A DNA stretch of 64,000 nt from DATFDN01 sp035685165 (GCA_035685165.1 DASRBI010000023.1:62001-126000), one strand, 5' to 3'; counted from the stretch's first letter, positions 7,377 to 16,163 are shown. The notes: a model not told the origin generated them from the letters alone. Translations and numbers: made by a program.

Positions 7377-9429
7377 CTCGCTTTCGGTTGCAACGGTCGC
7401 GGCCGGCCAGGTGCGGCTTCAGGCCGCACTGCTCGGCCCGGCGCGGTTCGCCGTCGCCGGCCTTCCCGTGCATGGGCTCGGGCGCAAGGCGCGCGCGGTG
7501 CTTGCCTATCTGCTGCTCTCCGGCGGCTTGCAGGAGACCCGGGAGCGGCTGGTGGGGCTGCTCTGGAGCGAATCGGACGAGGAGCGGGCGCGCGCATCGC
7601 TGCGCCAGACCCTGCGGGAAATTCGCACTGCCTTCGCCGCCGCCGGATACGAGGGGTTCCGCACCGACAAGCTCGCGGTCTCGCTCGATGCGGCCTCCGT
7701 CGAACTCGATGTCGCCCACGTCACGGCGGAGGCGGAGGCGCTGCGCGCTCATCCGCTGCTGCTCGATCAGCCGCGCGCCGCGGATTTGCTACTCCAGGAC
7801 CTCGACGACGTCGATCCTGAGTTCCGTGGCTGGCTGCTCGCGAAGCGGCACAGTTTGCAAGAGCGGTTGATGCGAGCGCTCGAAGCCGGGATCGGCCGCG
7901 AGGATCTGGGCCGGGAAGCCCGGATGCGGCTTGCCGAGGCGGCGATCAACCTCGATCCGACGCACGAGGAGGCGTGCCGCGCGCTGATGCAGGCCCGAGC
8001 CGAGGCGGGCGACATCGCCGGGGCTCTGAAAGCCTACAAGCAGCTCTGGGACCTGCTGGACGACGAGTACGGCATGGAGCCGTCGGCCGCGACGCAGCGG
8101 CTGGTCGCGGACATCAAGTCCGGCGTGTTCGACCATGCGCCCGAACCCCCGCCGCCGCGGCAGGCGCCGTCCGCTCCCCGCGCTGGGGGCAGCAAGCCGC
8201 TTCTGTCGGTGGGGCCGGTCGATATTCGCGGCCTGGCCGCCGACAAGCCGCATCTGATCGAGGGGTTCCGGCAAAACCTGATCGCCTCGCTGGTGCGCTT
8301 CCGCGAGTGGTACGTCACCGACCAGCCGATCGAGGGAGCGGGCCCCTCGGGTCTCGCCGACCTAGGCGCGCGCTACGAGGTCAGCATCATCGCGGGCGAC
8401 GGCGACAACGCGGTCGGCCTCGTGCTTATCCTCAAGGAAATCGACGCCAACGTGTTCGTCTGGAGCGAGGGATTCGAGCTCAAGCCGGAGCAGTGGTTCC
8501 ACGTGCAGCGGCAGATCGTCGCGCGGATCGCCTCGGTCTTGCAGGTCCACCTGTCGGCGGAGCGCATCATGCGCCTCGCGGGGGAGCCCGACATCTCGCT
8601 AAGCCTCTATGACCGCTGGCTGCGCTGCCGCCGCCAGATCCGCAGCTTCGGGCACGAGGAGTGGGAACACGCGGCGCGCGAGTTCGAACGCATCATCGCG
8701 GAGGCGCCGCATTTCACCGCCGCGCACTGCAGCCTGGCGGAGATGAGCAACTCGGCGCACATCGTCCATCCCGGCGTGATGCGAACGCAAGAGGCGGCGC
8801 GCCGCTCGCTAGAGCTCGCGCGCCGGGCGGTGCAGCTCGATCCGATCGACACCCGCGCGCAGCTTTGCCTCGGCTGGGCGCACGCGATGATCGGGCAGTT
8901 CGATTCGGCCGACCTGCACATGGACCTCGCCTGTGAGCTCAACCCGCAGGATTCCTGGACGCAGATCGCGGTCGCCCTCTTCAAGGCGTTCCGCGGCCGC
9001 CCGGACGAGGCGCGGACGCTCGCGCGGCCGGCGCTCGATCCGGCGCTGCGTCCCAGTCGGACGCATTGGGCCTACGAGGTGAGCATCGCCTACCTGGCGG
9101 GCGATTATGAGGGCACTCTGCGTGCGACCGATCTTGCGATGGACACCATCAAGACGCTGCCTGCATGGCGCGCGGCGGCGCTCTTCCGTCTCGGGCGAAC
9201 GGCCGAGGCGCGGGCCGATGCCGCGCGGTTCATCGTGCTGGCGCGCGGCGCCTGGTGCAGCGCCGAGACCCCGACCGACGAGGCGATCACGCGCTGGCTG
9301 CTACATCTGTATCCGATCAGCAATCGCGCGGACTGGGAGCATCTGCGCGAGGGCCTGAGCGGCGCCGGGCTGCCGGCCGGCGGCGCGCGCTACGAGGCTT
9401 GGTGGAACGGTGCTACTGGCAGTTATTGA
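7321..9429 (+). CDS. SARP/BTAD-type transcriptional regulator with C-terminal TPR-like region
   Basis: A 702-residue protein. An OmpR/SARP-like winged-helix DNA-binding domain spans about residues 35-110 (LGRKARAVLAYLLLSGG, then RASLRQTLREIRTAF). It is followed by a bacterial transcriptional activation domain to about residue 265, with the typical ALKAYKQLWDLLDDEYGMEPS segment. A middle domain (about 285-430) resembles the TolB-like region found in similar proteobacterial regulators. From about 440 there are TPR-like helical repeats. No kinase or cyclase domain is seen. The start could be ATG 7321 or 7366. Neither has a clear ribosome binding site, and 7366 would fit coupling to the leader ORF. 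The 3' end overlaps the next gene by 17 bp, tail to tail. Direct GCGTGAA repeats nearby are candidate operators. Confidence 0.85.
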   Translation: MPSRGRADRSHPAAAMPDSSLSVATVAAGQVRLQAALLGPARFAVAGLPVHGLGRKARAVLAYLLLSGGLQETRERLVGLLWSESDEERARASLRQTLREIRTAFAAAGYEGFRTDKLAVSLDAASVELDVAHVTAEAEALRAHPLLLDQPRAADLLLQDLDDVDPEFRGWLLAKRHSLQERLMRALEAGIGREDLGREARMRLAEAAINLDPTHEEACRALMQARAEAGDIAGALKAYKQLWDLLDDEYGMEPSAATQRLVADIKSGVFDHAPEPPPPRQAPSAPRAGGSKPLLSVGPVDIRGLAADKPHLIEGFRQNLIASLVRFREWYVTDQPIEGAGPSGLADLGARYEVSIIAGDGDNAVGLVLILKEIDANVFVWSEGFELKPEQWFHVQRQIVARIASVLQVHLSAERIMRLAGEPDISLSLYDRWLRCRRQIRSFGHEEWEHAAREFERIIAEAPHFTAAHCSLAEMSNSAHIVHPGVMRTQEAARRSLELARRAVQLDPIDTRAQLCLGWAHAMIGQFDSADLHMDLACELNPQDSWTQIAVALFKAFRGRPDEARTLARPALDPALRPSRTHWAYEVSIAYLAGDYEGTLRATDLAMDTIKTLPAWRAAALFRLGRTAEARADAARFIVLARGAWCSAETPTDEAITRWLLHLYPISNRADWEHLREGLSGAGLPAGGARYEAWWNGATGSY

Positions 9430-9859
9430 TCGTGTATTCACCCACCCGCGCCGCCTGCATGGCGAGTAGCTGGGCGGTCGTCATCTTGTAGCTGGCGCCC
9501 CAGGAATTGCCGTAGAACGGCGGCAACGGATACACCGCCCCGCCCGCCTGCGAGCCGAGTTCCGTCAGGTAGGTGGTGTAGGCGTCGACCATGCTCTTGG
9601 GTGGCAGCGTCAGCACCAGCGTGTCGTCGTTCTCTTGGATCACGTGCAGCTTCTTGATCTTGGCCGGGATCGTGAGCTGACAGCCGGCGAGCTCGGCCTG
9701 CCGCCTCAAGTCGCTCAGCGAGTGCGGCGGGCGGTAGGTCTGGCCGTCGGCCAGATGGTTCACGCCCGTCGCCCAGGTCATGACCAGTCGGCCCCAGCGG
9801 TCCCAGTCGCCGATCGCCACGGCGTCGGGCTTTTCCGGGACGGAGGTGGGTGTCGGCAT
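9413..9859 (-). CDS. Uncharacterised 148-residue protein
   Basis: No family is recognised. The protein is soluble, with no signal peptide or membrane span. Visible features are the N-terminal DAVAIGDWDRWGRLVMTWAT, a central basic IPAKIKKLHV, and a C-terminal segment rich in aromatic residues and Gly. ATG 9859 is chosen because AGGAGA lies 8 bp upstream. An in-frame ATG six codons earlier would bury that site. The gene overlaps the regulator gene tail to tail by 17 bp, and its 5' region contains the 11-bp-spaced GCGTGAA repeat, so the adjacent BTAD protein may regulate it. Confidence 0.7.
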   Translation of the reverse strand: MPTPTSVPEKPDAVAIGDWDRWGRLVMTWATGVNHLADGQTYRPPHSLSDLRRQAELAGCQLTIPAKIKKLHVIQENDDTLVLTLPPKSMVDAYTTYLTELGSQAGGAVYPLPPFYGNSWGASYKMTTAQLLAMQAARVGEYTINNCQ

Positions 9860-9938
9860 GGTCGCATTCTCCTGCATGGATGCATGGCGCGCCGCCGGCG
9901 AGGTGCCGGCCGCGGCCCGGGTCTGGATGGTCGCATTG

Positions 9939-9956
9939 GCGTGAAGCGAGCGTGAA
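9939..9956. promoter_or_regulatory. Candidate BTAD/SARP operator: GCGTGAA-N4-GCGTGAA
   Basis: Two identical heptamers start at 9939 and 9950, an 11-bp spacing. SARP-family activators are known to bind heptameric direct repeats spaced by one helical turn. The site lies midway in the 174-bp region between the divergent 148-residue gene and the glucoamylase gene. A related stretch with TTGGCGTGAA and CGAGCG recurs at 13131-13146. Binding by the adjacent regulator is inferred. Confidence 0.4.
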
Positions 9957-10033
9957 CCATCCGGCGCGCCGCGCCAATAGAGGTGCGGCCGACTGCTGGC
10001 CTAGGATGCCGGTCCGATCCGGCGAGGTCCCCC

Positions 10034-12403
10034 ATGACAGACGCACCCGGCAAGCCCGGCATTCCCCCGCGCTGGACCTCGAGCGCGAAGAGCGGCATCG
10101 GCACCGGCCTCGCGTTCGCGAGCCGTGTCTGGTTCACGCTCAGCCACGGCATCCTGAACGAAATCTACTACCCGCGCGTCGATCAGGCCTGCACGCGCGA
10201 TTTCGGCCTGCTGCTCGCCGGGCCGGACGGCTTCTTCGCCGAGGAGAAGCGCGACTGCGCCTTCGAGGTCGCGACGCTCGAGGACGGCGTGCCCGCCTTC
10301 ACGCTGACCAACACGCACAAGGACGGGCGGTTCCGGGTGATCAAGCGCATCATCGCCGACCCCCGCCACGATGTGGTTCTGCAGGAAATCCGCGTTGCGC
10401 CGGAGGGGTCGCCGCTCGATGTGTTCGCGCTGCTCGCGCCGCACCTCGTCAATGGCGGGGCGCACAACACCGCCTGGCTCGGCGACTACAAAGGGCAGGA
10501 CATGCTGTTCGCGCGCGGCGACGGCACCGTGCTCGCCCTCGGGTCCGACCGGGCCTTCCTGGCGCGGTCGGTCGGATATGCCGGCGTCTCCGACGGCTGG
10601 CAGCTCGTCCGCAACACCGGGCGCCTCGCCGCCTACGAGCGCGCCGAGGACGGCAATGTGGCGCTGACCGCGCAGCTCACGATTGAACCGGACATGCCAA
10701 CCCGGCTCGCGCTCGGTTTCGGGCGCAGCGAGGCCGAGGCGGCGTTCCGCGTGCGCGCGAGCTTGCAGCGCCCGTTCGCACAGGCTGAGGAGGAATACGC
10801 CGCCGACTGGCGGGAATGGCAGGCGCGGCTGCGTTCGCTCGACCGCCGCGTCAACGGGCGTAACACCTACCGCATCAGCACGGGCGTGCTGCGCTGCCAC
10901 GAGAGCCCGACTTTTCCGGGCGGCCTGATCGCCAGCCTCTCGATCCCCTGGGGCTTCGCCAAGGGCGACGACGACATGGGCGGCTACCATCTGGTCTGGC
11001 CGCGCGACCTTGTCGAGACGGCGGGCGGGTTCCTCGCCTGCGGCGCGCCGCACGAGGCCCGCCGCGTGCTGCGCTATCTGCGCGCGACACAGGAGGCGGA
11101 CGGAAGCTGGCCGCAGAATTGCTGGCTCGACGGCTCGCCCTATTGGCGCGGCTTGCAGCTCGACGAATGCGCGTTCCCGATCCTGCTGGTCGATCTCGCC
11201 TGGCGCACCGGCGCGCTGGCGCGACCGGAGTTGCAGGATTTCTGGCCGATGGTCCGCAAGGCGGCGGGCTTTGTGCTGCAACGCGGCCCGGTGACGCGCC
11301 AGGACCGCTGGGAAGAAAACGCCGGCTACACGCCGTTCACGCTCGCAGTGGAGATCGCCGCTTTGGTGGCGGCGGCCGAGATCGCCGAGGCGGTGGAGGA
11401 CGGCGCCGCCCCGGGGGTGCTGCGCGACACCGCCGATGCGTGGAACGCCATGATCGAGGACTGGCTCTACGTCAGCGGCACGCAGCTCGCGCGCGATTGC
11501 GGCGTGGAGGGCTATTATGTGCGTGTCGCGCCGAATTACGACAGCGAAGCCCGCGCCGCGCCGTTCGAGGATGTGGAGGTGCGAAACCGTCCGGGCGATT
11601 CGGGGCGCCTGCCGGCGGACCTGCTGGTGAGCCCCGACGCCCTGGCGCTGGTCCGCTTCGGCCTGCGCGCGCCCGACGATCCGCGTATCCGCAACACGAT
11701 CGTCGTGATCGACCATCTGCTGAAGGCCGATTTGCCGCCCGGGCCGGTCTGGCGCCGCTACAACGGCGACGGCTACGGCGAGTGCGCTGACGGTTCGCCC
11801 TTTCGCGGTTGCGGCATCGGCCGCGCCTGGCCGCTGCTGACCGGGGAGCGCGCGCATTACGAACTAGCCGCCGGGCGCCGCGCCGAGGCCGAGCGCCTGC
11901 TCGCCACCATGGAGGCGTGCGCGAGCGAGGGCGGGCTGCTGCCCGAACAGGTTTGGGACGCCGCGCCGATCCCGGGGCGCGAGCTCTATCCGGGCCGCCC
12001 GAGCGGTTCGGCCATGCCGCTTGTCTGGGCGCACGCGGAGCATTTGAAGCTGATCCGCTCGCTCGCCGACGGCGCGGTGTTCGATCTGCCGCCGCAGACC
12101 CATGCCCGCTACGTGCGCCGGGGTCAGACCCCGCGCTGCCTCCCCTGGCGCCCCGACTGGCGGAGCGAGACCATGCCCGCCGGCAGGGCGCTGCGGATCG
12201 ACCTCCCCGAGCCCGCAACGGTGCATTGGAGCACCGACGGTTGGACGACGGTGCAGGACACGCCGACCGCCGGCACCGGCCTCGGGACGGAGGTTTGCGA
12301 GTTGCCGACCGAAGCACTGCCGGCCGGCGCAACCGTGCTGTTCACCTGGCGCCGGCGCAGCGGGGAGTGGGCTGGAAGGGATTACGCGGTGCAGACGCGA
12401 TAG
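10034..12403 (+). CDS. GH15 glucan 1,4-alpha-glucosidase (glucoamylase)
   Basis: A 789-residue glycoside hydrolase of family GH15. The N-terminal beta-sandwich domain (residues 1-270) has the characteristic ILNEIYYPRVD. The (alpha/alpha)6 catalytic barrel follows. HLVWPRDLVETAGG and QLDECAFPIL belong to the active site, with the Glu of LDEC as probable general acid. LLPEQVWD near residue 640 carries the general base. A C-terminal beta-domain with VHWSTDGWTTVQDT follows. There is no signal peptide, so it should act in the cytoplasm on alpha-glucans or maltodextrins. Some GH15 enzymes instead cleave trehalose or dextran. Confidence 0.93.
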   Translation: MTDAPGKPGIPPRWTSSAKSGIGTGLAFASRVWFTLSHGILNEIYYPRVDQACTRDFGLLLAGPDGFFAEEKRDCAFEVATLEDGVPAFTLTNTHKDGRFRVIKRIIADPRHDVVLQEIRVAPEGSPLDVFALLAPHLVNGGAHNTAWLGDYKGQDMLFARGDGTVLALGSDRAFLARSVGYAGVSDGWQLVRNTGRLAAYERAEDGNVALTAQLTIEPDMPTRLALGFGRSEAEAAFRVRASLQRPFAQAEEEYAADWREWQARLRSLDRRVNGRNTYRISTGVLRCHESPTFPGGLIASLSIPWGFAKGDDDMGGYHLVWPRDLVETAGGFLACGAPHEARRVLRYLRATQEADGSWPQNCWLDGSPYWRGLQLDECAFPILLVDLAWRTGALARPELQDFWPMVRKAAGFVLQRGPVTRQDRWEENAGYTPFTLAVEIAALVAAAEIAEAVEDGAAPGVLRDTADAWNAMIEDWLYVSGTQLARDCGVEGYYVRVAPNYDSEARAAPFEDVEVRNRPGDSGRLPADLLVSPDALALVRFGLRAPDDPRIRNTIVVIDHLLKADLPPGPVWRRYNGDGYGECADGSPFRGCGIGRAWPLLTGERAHYELAAGRRAEAERLLATMEACASEGGLLPEQVWDAAPIPGRELYPGRPSGSAMPLVWAHAEHLKLIRSLADGAVFDLPPQTHARYVRRGQTPRCLPWRPDWRSETMPAGRALRIDLPEPATVHWSTDGWTTVQDTPTAGTGLGTEVCELPTEALPAGATVLFTWRRRSGEWAGRDYAVQTR

Positions 12404-12495
12404 GGAGCGCGCGGCGGGTGTTCTGCGCGTCGGTTACCGCACCGCCTTCTTTGCCTGAGCGCCCGCAACCGGGATGCCGGTAACGATGGGGGCGG

Positions 12496-13086
12496 CTATC
12501 CCCCGCCGGTTCTGGTTAGCGCAGCTTCGCTTTGTTGCCGGTGGCGGAAGATGCCGGCGTGCTGCTCCCAGTCGATGATGCCGCCGAGGCGGCGGACCGC
12601 CTCGGCCTCGGCGGAGTTCGGTTCGCCGAGCAGGATGCGGCAGATCGTCGCGCCGCGCGCCGCCGCCTCCTCGTCGGCGCGCGCGAGCAGCGGCACCTCA
12701 ATGCCGCGCCCACGCCAGGCCGGTGCGACGCAGAGCCCGAGCTCGGCCTCGATGCCACGGGGCCGCCGGTGCAGAATCGTCTCCGCCAGCCCGCAGATTA
12801 CCGCGCTTTCCATCCACACCACGAGGATCGAGGCGTCGGGGTCGAGCTCGCGGTAATGCCGCCGCACCATCTCCGGCGTCATTGCGCGCAGGAAGCGGGC
12901 GGCCCGCGTCTGGTCGTCGAGCGCGGCGACGAACTCGCCGGCGCAGTAGGGGCCGATCATGTGAATCGGATCGGCGGCGACGGCGCGCCCCGCCAGTGAG
13001 GCCATGCGGACCGGCGGCTGCCGATCGCCAAGGCGGGAGAGCCGATACCACGAAAGATCAAGCCATTGCGGATCGAAACCCGCCAT
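12496..13086 (-). CDS. GNAT-family N-acetyltransferase
   Basis: A 196-residue protein whose core (about residues 50-170) fits the GNAT fold. The acetyl-CoA pyrophosphate loop is probably APAWRGRGIEVPLL, where canonical proteins have R/QxxGxG/A. The preceding strand reads IEAELGLCV and a Glu-rich helix follows. The substrate is unknown. It is convergent with the glucoamylase gene. Its upstream region holds GCGTGAA-like repeats similar to those beside the BTAD regulator, which suggests shared control. Confidence 0.75.
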   Translation of the reverse strand: MAGFDPQWLDLSWYRLSRLGDRQPPVRMASLAGRAVAADPIHMIGPYCAGEFVAALDDQTRAARFLRAMTPEMVRRHYRELDPDASILVVWMESAVICGLAETILHRRPRGIEAELGLCVAPAWRGRGIEVPLLARADEEAAARGATICRILLGEPNSAEAEAVRRLGGIIDWEQHAGIFRHRQQSEAALTRTGGG

Positions 13087-13132
13087 CTATGCCTCCACCC
13101 GGTCATTTCGGGGCCGCAGGGTGGCGGGCTTG

Positions 13133-13185
13133 GCGTGAACCGAGCGCGGTAGCGCAACGGACCAGGGTTCACGCAGGGCTCACGG
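13133..13185. promoter_or_regulatory. GCGTGAA-type repeat cluster upstream of the GNAT gene
   Basis: On the plus strand GCGTGAA lies at 13133-13139. On the minus strand CCGTGAG (13185-13179) and GCGTGAA (13174-13168) are again spaced by 11 bp. CGTGAACC (13134-13141) and GGTTCACG (13166-13173) also form an inverted repeat. The 106-bp region lies between the GNAT start and the end of the upstream phnM. A shared regulator with the 9939-9956 site is an inference. Confidence 0.3.
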
Positions 13186-13192
13186 GCGGGAC

Positions 13193-14332
13193 TTAGCTGA
13201 GGCGGCTGGCCCCGGTCGCGGATAGATAAGCGATCCGACCCGCGGCGATGGTCGCTACCACCGTGCGCTCATGCGGGTCGACCAGCACGAGGTCGGCGCG
13301 CCTTCCCTCGGCGATCTCGCCGCGGTCGGAAAGGGCCGCGGCGCGGGCGGGAGCGGCGGAAATCAGGTTCCAGGCGCGTGCGAAACCGAGCGGACCCTCG
13401 GCCAGCTTCAGCGCGGCGGGGAGCATGGCGGGGTAATAGTAGTCCGAACAGAGCACCGAGCAGATGCCGGCCTCGGCGAGACGCGCGGCGGAGGCCCAGC
13501 CGAGATGGCTCTTGCCGCGCACCACGTTGGGCGCGCCCATCACTACGAAATCGCCGGCGGCGGCGGCGGCGCGGGCGACCTCCTCGCGCATCGGAAACTC
13601 GCATATGCGGGCGCCGCGCGCACGGAAGAAATCGCGATCCGCGAGCGTCGCGTCATCGTGGCTCGCGATCGGGATTCCGGAAGCGCGCGCCGCCGCGCCG
13701 ATCGCCTCGAGCCCGGCCGGAACCTCGGCGGCGCGGTCGGGGATCGCGGCGGCGACGGCGCGGAACGCCTCCATCGTCAGTTCCGCGCGCTCGCAGTATT
13801 TTACCGCCGTCGCCGGATCGTCGAGGCGGCGGACGATTGCGGGCGTGTGATCGTTGAAGGCGAGCAGGTGCACCCGGCCCGCGCGTATGTCCGCGATCGC
13901 CGTCTCCAGCGCATCGAGGTTGAACGCCTCCCAGCGGCAATGGACGCGCAGATCGCAGGCCCAGCGGCCCTCGCTCAAGGCATGGAGCACCGCGCGCCAG
14001 GTCTGGATCCCGCGCAGGCCGGGCTCCCAGCTCAGCGTGATGCCGAGGAAGGCGGTGGTGATGCCGTTGGCGAGCAACTGCGCCTCGGTGTCGCGCAGCG
14101 CGATATCGGGCGGAAATGCCACGCCGGGGCGCGGCTGCAGCTGCCGCTCGAACGCGTCGCCGTGGATATCGACGATGCCGGGCAAAGCGAGCAGGCCGCG
14201 GGCGTCGAGCCGCAGCCCGCGCGTGCTGCCGTCGAGTGCGGCGATGATGCCCTCCTCCAGCACGATGTCGGCCGGCGCGAGGCCGGAGGGCAGCAGCGCC
14301 TCGGCGCCGGTAATGCTTAGGGGACGGGTCAT
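13193..14332 (-). CDS. phnM: PhnM-like alpha-D-ribose 1-methylphosphonate 5-triphosphate diphosphatase (paralogue 1)
   Basis: A 379-residue amidohydrolase-superfamily protein. PhnM removes pyrophosphate from ribose-1-methylphosphonate 5-triphosphate before C-P cleavage. The metal motif reads GIVDIHGDAFERQLQPR. The operonic paralogue at 19585 has the classic DLHTDNLER in the same place. LLAFNDHTP, IASHDDAT and MGAPNVVRGKSH are also family motifs. The ATG overlaps the phnF stop by 4 bp, so phnF and this gene form a unit leading away from the main phn operon. Whether it has the same substrate as the second copy is uncertain. Confidence 0.82.
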   Translation of the reverse strand: MTRPLSITGAEALLPSGLAPADIVLEEGIIAALDGSTRGLRLDARGLLALPGIVDIHGDAFERQLQPRPGVAFPPDIALRDTEAQLLANGITTAFLGITLSWEPGLRGIQTWRAVLHALSEGRWACDLRVHCRWEAFNLDALETAIADIRAGRVHLLAFNDHTPAIVRRLDDPATAVKYCERAELTMEAFRAVAAAIPDRAAEVPAGLEAIGAAARASGIPIASHDDATLADRDFFRARGARICEFPMREEVARAAAAAGDFVVMGAPNVVRGKSHLGWASAARLAEAGICSVLCSDYYYPAMLPAALKLAEGPLGFARAWNLISAAPARAAALSDRGEIAEGRRADLVLVDPHERTVVATIAAGRIAYLSATGASRLS

Positions 14333-15063
14333 GGCTCCACGACGATCTGCACGCGCGGCGTCGGGTAGCGGGAGAGGCCGAACTCCACCACCCTGCCCTC
14401 GCCATCGACGTTGATGTTCTCCGTCACCAGCACCGGGCGGGAGCGCGGCATTTGCAAAAGCGCCGCTTCCTCCGTCGTCGGCAGCGCGGCGGTGACGCGC
14501 GTCACCTGACGCAGATAATCGGCCACGCCGACCGCGCGCAGCGCCTCGGTGATGCTGGGCATGCGGGCCAGCGCCTCGGCGATGCCGGCCAAGCGGGGCG
14601 GGAAATGGTGGCTGCCGAGGCTGACCGGGCGAGCGTCGGCGAGGCCGAGCCGGTGCAGCACCACGAGCGGCGCGCCCTCGGACACGCCGAGCGCGGCGGC
14701 GGCGGCGGGGGAAGCGGGCTCGGTGCCGAGGCGGATGATGCGCCCTGACGGTTCCTTGTTGTGCCGCCTGATCCACTCGGAGAAGCGGGTGCGTGGCGCG
14801 ACGACGTAATCAAGCACGTCCTCCGGCACAAAGGCGCCGCGGCCCTGCTCGACGCGCACGAGCCCGGCGCGCGATAACTCCTCCATCGCGTGACGGACGG
14901 TGTGGCGGTTGACGCCGAAGCGGTGGGCAAGCTCCGCCTCGGTCGGCAATCTGCTGCCCGGCTTGTAGGCGCCCTCGCCGATCTCGGCCGAGAGCGCATT
15001 GGCGATCTGCCGCCACCGCGCCACACCCTCGCGCGGCGCCAGCACGGCCGCTTCCGCTGTCAT
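14329..15063 (-). CDS. phnF: GntR/HutC-family regulator of phosphonate genes
   Basis: A 244-residue regulator. The winged helix (residues 15-80) includes GSRLPTEAELAHRFGVNRHT. The C-terminal UTRA ligand-binding domain follows from about residue 100. PhnF proteins repress phosphonate genes and respond to phosphate or a pathway intermediate. The ATG at 15063 is chosen because homology begins there and GGAGGGA lies upstream. The frame is open for 24 more codons through the promoter region. It diverges from phnG, with a TCTAG palindrome between them as probable operator. Confidence 0.88.
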   Translation of the reverse strand: MTAEAAVLAPREGVARWRQIANALSAEIGEGAYKPGSRLPTEAELAHRFGVNRHTVRHAMEELSRAGLVRVEQGRGAFVPEDVLDYVVAPRTRFSEWIRRHNKEPSGRIIRLGTEPASPAAAAALGVSEGAPLVVLHRLGLADARPVSLGSHHFPPRLAGIAEALARMPSITEALRAVGVADYLRQVTRVTAALPTTEEAALLQMPRSRPVLVTENINVDGEGRVVEFGLSRYPTPRVQIVVEP

Positions 15064-15105
15064 CGGAGATTCACCCAGCTCCCTCCGCTTTCGGGCACAG
15101 CTGTA

Positions 15106-15140
15106 TTGACCGGATTCTCGATCTTGTCTAGTCATCTAGA
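15106..15140 (+). promoter_or_regulatory. Candidate phnG promoter with PhnF operator
   Basis: TTGACC at 15106-15111 and TAGTCA at 15129-15134 could be the -35 and -10 boxes, 17 bp apart. The -10 overlaps TCTAG-TCA-TCTAGA (15127-15140), a near palindrome of the type bound by GntR/HutC regulators and like PhnF sites with a TCTAGA core. The region ends 22 bp before the phnG ATG. Repression by PhnF through occlusion of the -10 box is inferred. Confidence 0.5.
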
Positions 15141-15162
15141 TGTATTTCGGGGACGCGCCTGG

Positions 15163-15594
15163 ATGCGGGACGAGCGGCGGCGGTGGATGGCGGTGCTGGC
15201 GCGGGCCGACGCGGGCGCGCTGGAGGCGGCGCTGTCCGCCGAGGCGCGGCCGGTCTGGACGGTGCTGCGCGGCCCGGAGGTCGGCATGGTGATGGTGCGC
15301 GGGCGCATTGGCGGCGGGGGCGGGCCGTTCAACCTGGGCGAGATGACCGTCACCCGCTGCGCGGTGCAGACCGAGAACGGCATCGTGGGCCACGCCTATG
15401 TCGCCGGGCGCGCGCCGCGCCATGCGGAACTGGCGGCGGCGGCGGACGCGCTGATGCAGGACGAACGCTGGCGCGCCACGCTGGAACCCGTCATCGCTTC
15501 CTTCGCAGCGGCGCAGCAGCAAGCGCGCGAGACGGTTGCGGCCAAGGCGGCGGCGACGCGCGTGCAGTTTTTCACCATGCGGACCATGCGCTGA
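15163..15594 (+). CDS. phnG: C-P lyase subunit PhnG
   Basis: A 143-residue subunit of the PhnGHIJ core complex, which helps PhnI form ribose-1-methylphosphonate triphosphate from ATP. The N-terminal RRRWMAVLARAD and the central PFNLGEMTVTRC are family signatures. The ATG at 15163 gives a normal family length and leaves the upstream operator outside the gene. The TGA stop overlaps the phnH ATG by one base, so translation is coupled. Confidence 0.93.
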   Translation: MRDERRRWMAVLARADAGALEAALSAEARPVWTVLRGPEVGMVMVRGRIGGGGGPFNLGEMTVTRCAVQTENGIVGHAYVAGRAPRHAELAAAADALMQDERWRATLEPVIASFAAAQQQARETVAAKAAATRVQFFTMRTMR

Positions 15595-16163
15595 TGACCG
15601 ACCGCGCGGGCTTCGCCGATCCCGTTCTGGGCGCCCAATCCTGCTTCCGCGCCGTGCTGGATGCGATGGCGAGGCCGGGGACGCGGCACGCGGCCGGGGA
15701 GGGGCTGTCGCCCCCCGCCCCGCTCGGCCCGGCGGCTGCCGCGGTGCTGCTCACGCTGATCGACCAGGACGCCCCGCTTTGCGTGCCCGACGACGCGAAG
15801 GCCGCGCGCGATTGGCTTGCGTTCCACTGCGGCGCCCGCTTCGTCCCTCCCGCTGAGGCCTCGTTCCTGTTCGCGACCGCCATGCCAGATCTCGGCGCGC
15901 TCAACGCCGGCACGCACGAAGCGCCCGAGGAAGGCGCCACATTGATCCTTCAGGTCGCCCGCCTCGGCGCCGGTCAGCGCTTCCGGCTGCGCGGGCCGGG
16001 GATCGACGGCGCCGTCGTGCTCGCCGTCGACGGAGTGCCGTCCGACTTTGCCGAACACTGGGCGGCCAACCGCGCGCGCTTTCCGCGCGGCATCGACCTC
16101 GTCCTCTGCGCCGGCACCGCGCTCGCCGCGTTGCCGCGCGGCGTCGCGGTGGAGGCGCTCTGA
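15594..16163 (+). CDS. phnH: C-P lyase subunit PhnH
   Basis: A 189-residue subunit of the C-P lyase core complex. It has the PLP-transferase-like fold but no cofactor. AQSCFRAVLDAMARPGT at the N-terminus is the family signature, and RLRGPGIDG near residue 135 is also typical. Its start and stop codons overlap phnG and phnI by one base each. Confidence 0.93.
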   Translation: MTDRAGFADPVLGAQSCFRAVLDAMARPGTRHAAGEGLSPPAPLGPAAAAVLLTLIDQDAPLCVPDDAKAARDWLAFHCGARFVPPAEASFLFATAMPDLGALNAGTHEAPEEGATLILQVARLGAGQRFRLRGPGIDGAVVLAVDGVPSDFAEHWAANRARFPRGIDLVLCAGTALAALPRGVAVEAL

